From the NCBI GenBank assembly GCA_030638985.1, contig DAOWDO010000038.1, positions 1 through 12,194 on the forward strand: a stretch of DNA of 12,194 nt. The letters are read 5' to 3'. Position numbers and translations under genes: made by a program. This document shows, one piece after another, positions 1-5,869 of this stretch. Each line of letters opens with the position of its first letter. The first letter of the stretch is position 1. Source of the DNA: Dehalococcoidia bacterium. GTDB lineage: Bacteria; Chloroflexota; Dehalococcoidia; Dehalococcoidales; DAOWLH01. The notes under the pieces were generated by a model. The model did no database searches. It saw nothing but the letters and a program-made list of their open reading frames with translations, and had not been told where the DNA came from.

Positions 1-404
1 AGGCCTTGTTTGATACCGTGGATACGCTACTGGCTTCACTGGGAGCTTTCGGTGGTATGATTGCCAGCCTCAAGGTCAAGGTGGAAAACATGGCCAAGGC
101 GACCGGGAGGGGCTATCTGCTGGCCACCGATATAGCCGACTACCTGGTGAAAAAAGGGGAAGCTTTCAGGAAGGCCCATGACATAGTCGCCAGGCTGGTG
201 GCATATGCCATAGAGAAAAACACTCCGCTGGACAAGCTCAGCCTCAAAGACTACCAGCGCTTCTCCCCGCTGTTTGGCGACGATGTCTATCGGGTAACGA
301 TAGCATCTTCCATCTCCGCCAGAAACACCACCGGCGGCACATCGGCCAAACAGGTGGCGCCAGCATTGGCCAGGGCAAAACAGATAATAAGCAAGCCGGA
401 ATAA
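1..404 (+). CDS. argH: Argininosuccinate lyase, C-terminal part (5' truncated by window)
   Basis: ArgH splits argininosuccinate into arginine and fumarate, the last step of arginine synthesis, as a cytosolic homotetramer. About 134 codons are visible; the frame is open from base 3, so the true start lies outside the window and the TTG at position 6 is not a start. The visible part is the C-terminal helical region. Family-typical stretches are ATGRGYLLATDIADYLV, then KGEAFRKAHDIVARLV and, near the end, a SARNTTGGTS segment matching the usual S-x-x-GGT motif before the last helix. The catalytic serine loop lies upstream and cannot be checked. The stop is 8 nt from the stop of the convergent rpmB gene, with no terminator between them. 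The family call is firm; the start is unknown. Confidence 0.93.
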   Translation, partial: ALFDTVDTLLASLGAFGGMIASLKVKVENMAKATGRGYLLATDIADYLVKKGEAFRKAHDIVARLVAYAIEKNTPLDKLSLKDYQRFSPLFGDDVYRVTIASSISARNTTGGTSAKQVAPALARAKQIISKPE

Positions 405-412
405 GGAGGTTG

Positions 413-601
413 CTAGGCAGACTTGGCCAGCTTGTACTGCGTACGCAGACACCGGGTGCACAGGCGGACGCGGGTCTTCTTGCCATCTATTACGAGAGAG
501 GCCGGATGAATATTGGGCAACCAGATCCGATTGGTGCGCCGCTTTGAGTGACTGACATTATGGCCGAACTGGGCCGACTTACCACACAAATCACACTTCA
601 T
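413..601 (-). CDS. rpmB: 50S ribosomal protein L28 (zinc-type)
   Basis: This is a structural protein of the large ribosomal subunit, 62 aa and highly basic. It starts MKCDLCGK and continues GHNVSHSKRRTNR, the L28 signature, and ends with LCTRCLRTQYKLAKSA. Cys3, Cys6 and the later CTRC pair form the four-cysteine zinc site of the 'C+' form of L28. The length is typical for that form. The ATG is preceded on the minus strand by AAGGAG (617-622), about 15 nt upstream, slightly further than usual. The gene is transcribed away from fakA and towards argH. In Bacillus, rpmB also lies next to yloV (fakA), so the neighbourhood is conserved even though the orientation is divergent here. Confidence 0.96.
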   Translation of the reverse strand: MKCDLCGKSAQFGHNVSHSKRRTNRIWLPNIHPASLVIDGKKTRVRLCTRCLRTQYKLAKSA

Positions 602-620
602 GAGAACCGAACAAACTCCT

Positions 621-649
621 TTGACGAGGTGAGCAAATTAGTGTACAAT
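621..649 (+). promoter_or_regulatory. Sigma-A-type promoter of the fakA-degV-recG operon
   Basis: TTGACG (621-626) and TACAAT (644-649) are separated by exactly 17 nt, five of six matches to consensus in each box. Transcription would begin near 655-657, giving a leader of about 70 nt before the fakA ATG at 727. The -35 box abuts the rpmB Shine-Dalgarno sequence (617-622 on the other strand), so the promoter lies inside the rpmB leader. Confidence 0.75.
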
Positions 650-657
650 CCCAGCCG

Positions 658-703
658 TAATACTAACACAGCCGAACCAATCTTGGCAAGGCTGGGGGTA
701 TTA
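658..703 (+). other. Stem-loop in the fakA 5' leader
   Basis: Outer arms TAATAC (658-663) and GTATTA (698-703) pair perfectly. An inner stem CAGCC (669-673) with GGCTG (690-694) is nested inside, separated by a 5/3-nt internal loop. An alternative, incompatible pairing joins CCAGCC (651-656) to GGCTGG (690-695). The structure ends 10 nt before the AGGA Shine-Dalgarno (714-717) and has no following U-run, so it is not an intrinsic terminator. It could affect translation or mRNA stability; no known riboswitch class is recognised. Confidence 0.35.
660..689 (-). promoter_or_regulatory. Possible rpmB promoter, face to face with the fakA promoter
   Basis: On the minus strand TTGCCA (684-689) is followed after 18 nt by TAGTAT (660-665), preceded by TGT as in an extended -10. 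Start would be near 653. The -10 matches consensus at only four of six positions, so this is tentative. If real, rpmB and fakA transcripts overlap at their 5' ends and each polymerase crosses the other promoter. Confidence 0.4.
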
Positions 704-726
704 GCATCTTTACAGGATGGCACAGG

Positions 727-2367
727 ATGAAACAGGTAAAATCCATAACCGGCCAGGACCTTAAAGAAATGTTTACCACCGCCACCAGCTGGCTGGAAAA
801 GAGCGCTTCTGATATAGATTCTCTTAATGTCTTCCCGGTACCGGATGGTGACACCGGCACCAATATGCTGCTCACCATGCGTTCCACAATGGAGGAAGCC
901 GAGAAGGCAGCCGATACCAGCATCTCATCCATAACCAAGGCAATGGCCACCGGGGCGCTGATGGGAGCCCGCGGCAACAGCGGGGTTATTCTATCGCAGT
1001 TCTGGAGTGGCCTCGCCCAGGGATTGACCGGGAAAGAGACCGTAGATGGCCATGATTGGGCTGACGCCCTCCAGAAAGCCTCAGAGGCAGCCTACAAGGG
1101 GCTCAGCAACCCGGTTGAGGGGACCATACTCACTGTGACCAAAGAAGCGGCCGCCGCCGCCCGGGAGCAGGCTTCGGAGAACGGAGACGTTGTATTAGTC
1201 ATGGAGGCTGCCGTTAGCGCCGCCACGGAATCGGTGGCCAACACCCCCACCCTGTTACCCGTACTGAAGGAGGCGGGAGTGGTCGACGCCGGGGGACAGG
1301 GACTGTATACCATCATGGAGGGTGCCCTGCGCCACCTCCTCGGCGAAGCGGAACAGATGCAGTTCCGCAAGCCACAGATAATAGCCAGCAGCATCCCCCT
1401 AACTCCCATGGCCATCACCGCCCCGGAGAAGCTGGCCGTTGACGAGATTCCTTTCGGCTACTGCACCGAGTTTCTGATTAAAGGGCAGGAGCTCGACCCG
1501 GATAAGCTAAGGAAAAGGCTTGAGAAAAAAGGGCAATCTCTGATTGTAGTCGGTGATGATACCACCGTCAGGGTTCATATCCATACCCTGGACCCGGGTA
1601 ATGTTGTTCACCACGTTACCTCGCTTGGCACCATGCACTACGTCAGCATCCGCAATATGGACGAGCAGCACCAGGATTTTTTGGAAATGCAAAAGGGCAA
1701 GGCACCGGCTGCCGATACCGCCATCATAGCCATAGCTTCCGGGGAAGGTATCAGCGATGTCTTTACCAGCCTGGGGGTAACCGCCATTGTCCCCGGCGGG
1801 CAGACGATGAATCCCAGTACCAAGGACCTGCTCCACGAGGTGGAGGAATCGGCTTCAGATAAAATCATCATCCTGCCCAACAACAAGAACATCGTGCTCA
1901 CCGCGCAACAGGTCCAATCCCTGAGCAAGAAGAGCATCAGGGTGATACCATCCAAGACCATCCCCCAGGGGGTGGCCGCGCTACTGGCCTTTGACTATGA
2001 AGCCGATGCCGAGACCAATGCCAGTATTATGACCGAGGCGCTGGCTGCGGTAAAGTCTATTGAAATCACCCGGGCGGTGCGCTCGGTCAAGCTGAACGGT
2101 CTGGATATCAAGAAAAAGCAGGCTATCGGCCTTCTGGATGGGTCCCTGGTATCAGTGGGCGACACAACGGCTGATGTCCTCCGAGAGGTCCTGTCCAAGA
2201 CAGAACTGGATAAATCTGAGGTGGTTACCATTTACTACGGGGCCGATACTGAGAAAAGTGAGGCCAGTGGGATAAGCGATGACATCTCAACGCAGCACCC
2301 CGACCTTCAGGTTGAAGTAGTAAACGGAGGCCAGCCACACTATCACTATATCGTCTCTGTCGAATAA
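727..2367 (+). CDS. fakA: Fatty acid kinase, ATP-binding subunit (DAK2/YloV family)
   Basis: FakA phosphorylates a fatty acid held by a DegV-family partner (FakB), giving acyl-phosphate for phospholipid synthesis. The 546-aa length is normal for the family. The N-terminal DhaL/DAK2 kinase domain covers about residues 8-205. NVFPVPDGDTGTNM (34-47) carries Mg-ATP aspartates Asp40 and Asp42, GARGNSGVILSQ is at 80-91, and VVDAGGQGLY at 185-194. The middle domain has Cys246 (YCTEF) and His284/His286 (VHIHT), matching the conserved Cys and His residues of FakA. The C-terminal domain contains ILPNNKNI (382-389) and ends GGQPHYHYIVSVE, the family's usual ending. The ATG has a modest AGGA 9 nt upstream. 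The degV gene directly downstream strongly supports the kinase role over a dihydroxyacetone kinase role, as no DhaK or DhaM is present. Confidence 0.93.
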   Translation: MKQVKSITGQDLKEMFTTATSWLEKSASDIDSLNVFPVPDGDTGTNMLLTMRSTMEEAEKAADTSISSITKAMATGALMGARGNSGVILSQFWSGLAQGLTGKETVDGHDWADALQKASEAAYKGLSNPVEGTILTVTKEAAAAAREQASENGDVVLVMEAAVSAATESVANTPTLLPVLKEAGVVDAGGQGLYTIMEGALRHLLGEAEQMQFRKPQIIASSIPLTPMAITAPEKLAVDEIPFGYCTEFLIKGQELDPDKLRKRLEKKGQSLIVVGDDTTVRVHIHTLDPGNVVHHVTSLGTMHYVSIRNMDEQHQDFLEMQKGKAPAADTAIIAIASGEGISDVFTSLGVTAIVPGGQTMNPSTKDLLHEVEESASDKIIILPNNKNIVLTAQQVQSLSKKSIRVIPSKTIPQGVAALLAFDYEADAETNASIMTEALAAVKSIEITRAVRSVKLNGLDIKKKQAIGLLDGSLVSVGDTTADVLREVLSKTELDKSEVVTIYYGADTEKSEASGISDDISTQHPDLQVEVVNGGQPHYHYIVSVE

Positions 2368-2391
2368 ACAGGCAACGAAGGAGGTCAGAAA

Positions 2392-3228
2392 ATGTCAGTC
2401 AAAATTGTCACCGACAGCACTTCCGATATCACCGACGACCTGGCTCAGGAACTGGGTATCACCGTGGTCCCGCTCACGGTGTCTTTCGGCCACGAGTCTT
2501 TTCTCGACCGGGTGGAGATAAGCACCGATGAATTCTACCGCAGACTGGCCCAGGAGAACATCTTTCCCACCACAACGCAGCCAGCACCAGCAGCTTTCGC
2601 CAAAGTCTACAACGAACTGGCCGAGGAAACCGACGAGATAGTGGTGGTCGTAATATCCAGTAAGCTCAGCGGTACCTATCAGTCGGCGACCAATGCCAAG
2701 ACCATGGTCAAGAAAAAGTGCCTCATTGAGATAATTGACTCCCAAATGGTGGTGATGGCCCTGGGACTGCTTGCCATTTCTGCCGCCAAAGCAGCCCGGC
2801 AGGGGGCCGGCCTTAATGAGATCGTCGACCATGTCAAGAAACGAATCCCGAAGCTACATCCGGCGATGGCTTTTGACACCCTCAAATACCTGGCCAAGGG
2901 AGGCCGTATCGGCAAGGCGCAGGGTCTTCTGGGCGCCATGTTATCGATAAAACCGATACTGACCGTAAAAGAGGGTATTGTAGCCCCACTAACCCGGATG
3001 CGCTCCAAAGCGGCGGTGATGGATTACCTGTATCACATGGTAACCGGCTTCCCTAATATTGAGGCACTGGCCGTGGAATACGCCACCACACCGGATGACG
3101 CCGATAGACTCGTTGAGCGCATCAGTACGCACTTCCCCGGGGAGAATATCTACCGGTCAACCGTCAGCCCTGTTATCGGTACATATACCGGGCCTAACGT
3201 TTTGGCGGTAACTATTTTAGAATCTTGA
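2392..3228 (+). CDS. DegV family fatty-acid-binding protein (FakB-like)
   Basis: DegV proteins bind one fatty acid in a buried pocket and present its carboxylate to FakA. The 278-aa length is typical. Family landmarks in order are VTDSTSD (6-12), the TTQP carboxylate-binding motif (61-64), SSKLSGTYQSA (89-99, with the conserved serine Ser93), IIDSQ (114-118), DTLKYLAKGGRIGKA (162-176), LSIKPIL (184-190) and GTYTGP near the end. That last motif usually reads GTHxGPG; here Tyr265 stands for His and Asn269 for Gly. A very strong AAGGAGGT (2378-2385) precedes the ATG by 6 nt, and the gene starts 24 nt after fakA, so both should be co-expressed. The preferred fatty acid cannot be read from the sequence. 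DegV is the safe family name; the FakB role is inferred from the fakA neighbour. Confidence 0.92.
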   Translation: MSVKIVTDSTSDITDDLAQELGITVVPLTVSFGHESFLDRVEISTDEFYRRLAQENIFPTTTQPAPAAFAKVYNELAEETDEIVVVVISSKLSGTYQSATNAKTMVKKKCLIEIIDSQMVVMALGLLAISAAKAARQGAGLNEIVDHVKKRIPKLHPAMAFDTLKYLAKGGRIGKAQGLLGAMLSIKPILTVKEGIVAPLTRMRSKAAVMDYLYHMVTGFPNIEALAVEYATTPDDADRLVERISTHFPGENIYRSTVSPVIGTYTGPNVLAVTILES

Positions 3229-3240
3229 AATCTGGCCGAT

Positions 3241-3306
3241 CAGCCGGCACCAGCCGATTCAGCCAGGGTATATTGCAGGCTGTCCAAGGAGACCGATGAG
3301 ATAGTC
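3241..3306 (+). pseudogene. Decayed fragment of a second degV gene
   Basis: Translated from 3241, this intergenic stretch gives QPAPADSARVY, then CRLSK, then ETDEIV. This aligns without gaps to DegV residues 63-84 of the upstream gene (QPAPAAFAKVY, NELAE, ETDEIV), with 15 of 22 residues identical. At DNA level about 47 of 66 bases match 2578-2643, and seven of the 15 identical residues use a different codon. Divergence concentrated in silent positions suggests a once-functional paralogue rather than a fresh duplication. No start, no N-terminal DegV motif and no later DegV core motif is found nearby, so it cannot be a working gene. The frame happens to equal that of degV, right after its TGA. 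A possible second remnant is at 3364-3376. Confidence 0.8.
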
Positions 3307-3350
3307 TTCCCACTCTTCTGGCCTTCAGGGAAAAGGAGGCCAGGGCTAAC

Positions 3351-3354
3351 GGAG
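3351..3354 (+). promoter_or_regulatory. Shine-Dalgarno deciding the recG TTG start
   Basis: GGAG lies 7 nt before the TTG at 3362. In the recG frame a TAA occurs at 3347-3349, so no start further upstream is possible, and no ATG or GTG follows soon in frame. A stronger AAAAGGAGG at 3331-3339 is too far from this TTG to serve it. Confidence 0.6.
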
Positions 3355-3361
3355 ACAGCTT

Positions 3362-5818
3362 TTGCCGATAGACTCGACACCACTGATCAAAGTTTTTCAG
3401 CTTGAGCGTGAAAAAGGCTACACCGATTCAGCAGTATTTGGTGGTCTGGATAAGTTCATTGCCCGATGGGCAGCCAAAGCTGAAGGAGCTATAACCGACC
3501 GGCGACTGCTAAGCCGCTTTCGCCAGCTACACCTTGACAGGCCCGGCTATGCCCTGCTGACCAGAGAGCAGCGCCGGCAGTGGCTTGATGACGTTATCAG
3601 CTTTGTATCCGAGGTGGAAAAAGCAGCGGATAAAAGAGGCAAGGCTACACCACCACCGATGCCTGGCAAGCCACCACCAAGGCCAGCGAAAAGAGCAGCC
3701 CAGGCCTACCAGTCACTTGACTCATCGATTACGGCTATTAAAGGCGTCAGTTCCAGCCTGGCTACCAGTTTCGGCAAGCTGGGCGTCACCACAATACGGG
3801 ATTTGCTCTACTTATTTCCCAACCGCCACCTCGATTACAGCCAGCGAAAGACCATCTCCCAGCTGGTCGAGGGCAATGAGGAGACCATCATTGCCAACAT
3901 CTGGCAGGTGCGTCAGGTCATGCCAGGTGGCCGACGGAGCACCGAAGCCATAGTCGGTGATGAGACGGGGAACGTCAGGGTGGTATGGTTCAACAATCCC
4001 TACCTGGTAAAGCAGCTGGCGACCAATAATCAGGTGGTCATCAGCGGCCGGGTGAGCATCTTCAAAGGACACCCTGTTTTTCAGTCCCCTGAATGGGAGC
4101 TTCTGGAAGACCGGGAACTGGTGCATACCGGACGGCTCGTTCCCGTCTACCCGCTGACCAGGGGGCTGAAGCCCCGCCAGGTGAGAAAGCTGATGAAAGA
4201 GGTGGTTGACCGCTGGGCCCCGCAGAGGGAGGACTTTTTGCCGCCGGAACTGGCCGGGAGGCGCAACCTGCTTAAATTACCCCAGGCTATCACCCAGGCC
4301 CACTTCCCGGAAAACGAAGCCGCCAAGAGCCGGGCCAGAGTCCGCCTGGCCTTTGACGAACTGTTCCTGCTTCAGCTCGGCGTCCTCGGGCAGAAACGCC
4401 AGTGGCAGGAAAGCCAGCCGGGCAGCCCGCTTGAGATTGACCGTTCATTCCTGCAGACCTGGATTAAAACTCTGCCCTTCTCGTTAACCGGCGCCCAGAA
4501 AAGGGTTATCGACGAAATCATGGCCGACCTTAGCAAGCCGAAGCCGATGTCGCGGCTGCTCCAGGGTGAGGTGGGCAGCGGCAAGACGGTGGTGGCACTC
4601 GCCACCCTGCTCATGGCCGCCGCCAACGGCTATCAGGGAGCTTTCATGGCTCCCACCGAAATACTGGCCGAGCAGCACTTTAGCAACATCTGCCAGCTTC
4701 TATCCCAGGCCGGTCGCCAGGAGGCCAAAGAAGACTACCTGCACCGCTATTCCGGGCTGCTTGAGCGCCCCATTACCGTCGCCCTGCTGATTGGCGATAT
4801 CAAGGGTTCCAGAAAGCAGGAGCTCCAGCAGCGGATCACCAGCGGAGATATTGACATCATTATCGGCACACATGCCCTCATCCAGAAGGAGGTGTCATTC
4901 CACCGGCTGGGGATAGCCGTAATTGACGAACAGCATCGCTTCGGTGTCGCCCAGCGACAGGCTTTGCGGCAGAAGGGGTTCAGCCCACATATACTGGTGA
5001 TGACGGCAACACCCATCCCGCGCACTTTGGCGCTGACGCTCTATGGCGACCTTGACCTGTCAACTATAGATGAGCTGCCGCCGGGGAGGCAGGAGATAAA
5101 AACCAGATGGCTCAAGCCGACACAGAGGGCAAGCGCCTATAATTTTCTGCAGCGCCAGGTAGCCGCCAAACGGCAGGCCTTTATCATCTGCCCGCTGATA
5201 GAAGAGTCGGAGGCGGTGCAGGCACGGGCTGCCGTTGCCGAGTTTGAACACCTGTCTCAACGGGTCTTCCCCCAACTAAAGCTGGGCCTGCTGCACGGGC
5301 GCATGTCGGCGGCAGAAAAGGACAAGGTAATGGGGCAATTCCGCTCCACCAAACTGGACATCCTGGTATCGACCCCGGTAGTTGAGGTCGGTATAGACAT
5401 ACCCAATGCCACTGTCATGCTGATAGAGAGCGCCGACCGCTTCGGCCTGTCCCAGCTTCACCAGTTCCGCGGCCGGGTGGGGCGGGGACAGGAGCAGAGC
5501 TACTGCCTGCTGCTGGCCGAAAATCCCTCCCAGATAGGGCGAGAGCGGCTGGATATCATCGAACGGATCCAGGACGGGTTCGAGCTAGCCGATGAAGACC
5601 TGAAAATGAGAGGGCCGGGAGAATTCTTCGGCACCAGGCAGAGCGGTCTGCCCGACCTGCGCATGGCCAAGATATCCGATGTCGCCCTGCTGGAGATGGC
5701 TCGAGGCGAGGCCGAGAGGCTCTTTGCCCGGGATCCCGACTTAAAGAACCCGGAACACCAGTTGCTGGTTAAGGAACTGGCCCGGGTCTGGCCCGGAGAG
5801 GACAGCGAGTGGAGCTAG
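3362..5818 (+). CDS. recG: ATP-dependent DNA helicase RecG
   Basis: RecG is a superfamily 2 DNA translocase that reverses stalled forks and moves Holliday junctions. The protein has 818 aa, against about 690 in E. coli, the excess being mostly an N-terminal helical region (1-90) and a proline-rich linker (about 97-108, PPPMPGKPPPRP). The wedge/OB domain lies at about 120-290 (SSITAIKGVS, then LFPNRHLDYS). Helicase motifs are GEVGSGKT (402-409, Walker A), APTEILAEQH (430-439), DEQH (522-525, Walker B), TATPIPRTLALTLYGDLD (548-565), LLHGRM (643-648), STPVVEVGIDIPNA (670-683) and QFRGRVGRG (701-709). The RecG C-terminal signature FFGTRQSGLPDLR follows (755-767). About 15-20 extra residues sit at 446-470 between the first helicase motifs. 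The TTG start is forced by an upstream in-frame stop. It is probably read from the fak promoter. Confidence 0.95.
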   Translation: MPIDSTPLIKVFQLEREKGYTDSAVFGGLDKFIARWAAKAEGAITDRRLLSRFRQLHLDRPGYALLTREQRRQWLDDVISFVSEVEKAADKRGKATPPPMPGKPPPRPAKRAAQAYQSLDSSITAIKGVSSSLATSFGKLGVTTIRDLLYLFPNRHLDYSQRKTISQLVEGNEETIIANIWQVRQVMPGGRRSTEAIVGDETGNVRVVWFNNPYLVKQLATNNQVVISGRVSIFKGHPVFQSPEWELLEDRELVHTGRLVPVYPLTRGLKPRQVRKLMKEVVDRWAPQREDFLPPELAGRRNLLKLPQAITQAHFPENEAAKSRARVRLAFDELFLLQLGVLGQKRQWQESQPGSPLEIDRSFLQTWIKTLPFSLTGAQKRVIDEIMADLSKPKPMSRLLQGEVGSGKTVVALATLLMAAANGYQGAFMAPTEILAEQHFSNICQLLSQAGRQEAKEDYLHRYSGLLERPITVALLIGDIKGSRKQELQQRITSGDIDIIIGTHALIQKEVSFHRLGIAVIDEQHRFGVAQRQALRQKGFSPHILVMTATPIPRTLALTLYGDLDLSTIDELPPGRQEIKTRWLKPTQRASAYNFLQRQVAAKRQAFIICPLIEESEAVQARAAVAEFEHLSQRVFPQLKLGLLHGRMSAAEKDKVMGQFRSTKLDILVSTPVVEVGIDIPNATVMLIESADRFGLSQLHQFRGRVGRGQEQSYCLLLAENPSQIGRERLDIIERIQDGFELADEDLKMRGPGEFFGTRQSGLPDLRMAKISDVALLEMARGEAERLFARDPDLKNPEHQLLVKELARVWPGEDSEWS

Positions 5819-5833
5819 CCGGAGTTCGTATTG

Positions 5834-5842
5834 TGCTATAAT
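5834..5842 (+). promoter_or_regulatory. Extended -10 promoter of argS
   Basis: TGC followed by a perfect TATAAT (5837-5842) makes an extended -10 element just after the recG stop. No good -35 box is seen at 16-18 nt. The start would be near 5848-5850, about 20 nt before the GTG of argS. This argues against a translation start at the TTG of 5831, which would lie upstream of the transcript. Confidence 0.6.
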
Positions 5843-5869
5843 GCAGCTACCAGTATCAAGAGATCAACC

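Noticed and set aside
403..412. AAGGAGG directly after the argH stop, as if for another plus-strand gene
   Set aside because: The following frames close at once or run antisense to rpmB; no protein-like frame follows.
548..730. 60-codon plus-strand frame spanning the rpmB start and the fakA leader
   Set aside because: It covers the rpmB 5' end, both promoters and the leader stem-loop. It resembles no protein family I know, so non-coding roles explain it better.
2395..2832. 145-codon open frame on the minus strand across degV
   Set aside because: It is a shadow of degV caused by GC-rich codon use; it shows no recognisable domain and no ribosome site.
3241..3265. CAGCC repeated at about 10-nt spacing (3241, 3251, 3260), like helically phased regulator sites
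   Set aside because: The three copies fall within the degV relic, and all but the last are explained by its Gln-Pro and Pro-Ala codons.
5831..5869. Longer argS starting at TTG 5831
   Set aside because: The first codons span a perfect extended -10 box; the transcript probably starts near 5849, so GTG 5870 is the start.
5843..5869. T-box or other amino-acid leader for argS
   Set aside because: The expected leader is only about 20 nt, far too short for a T-box, and no specifier stem is present.
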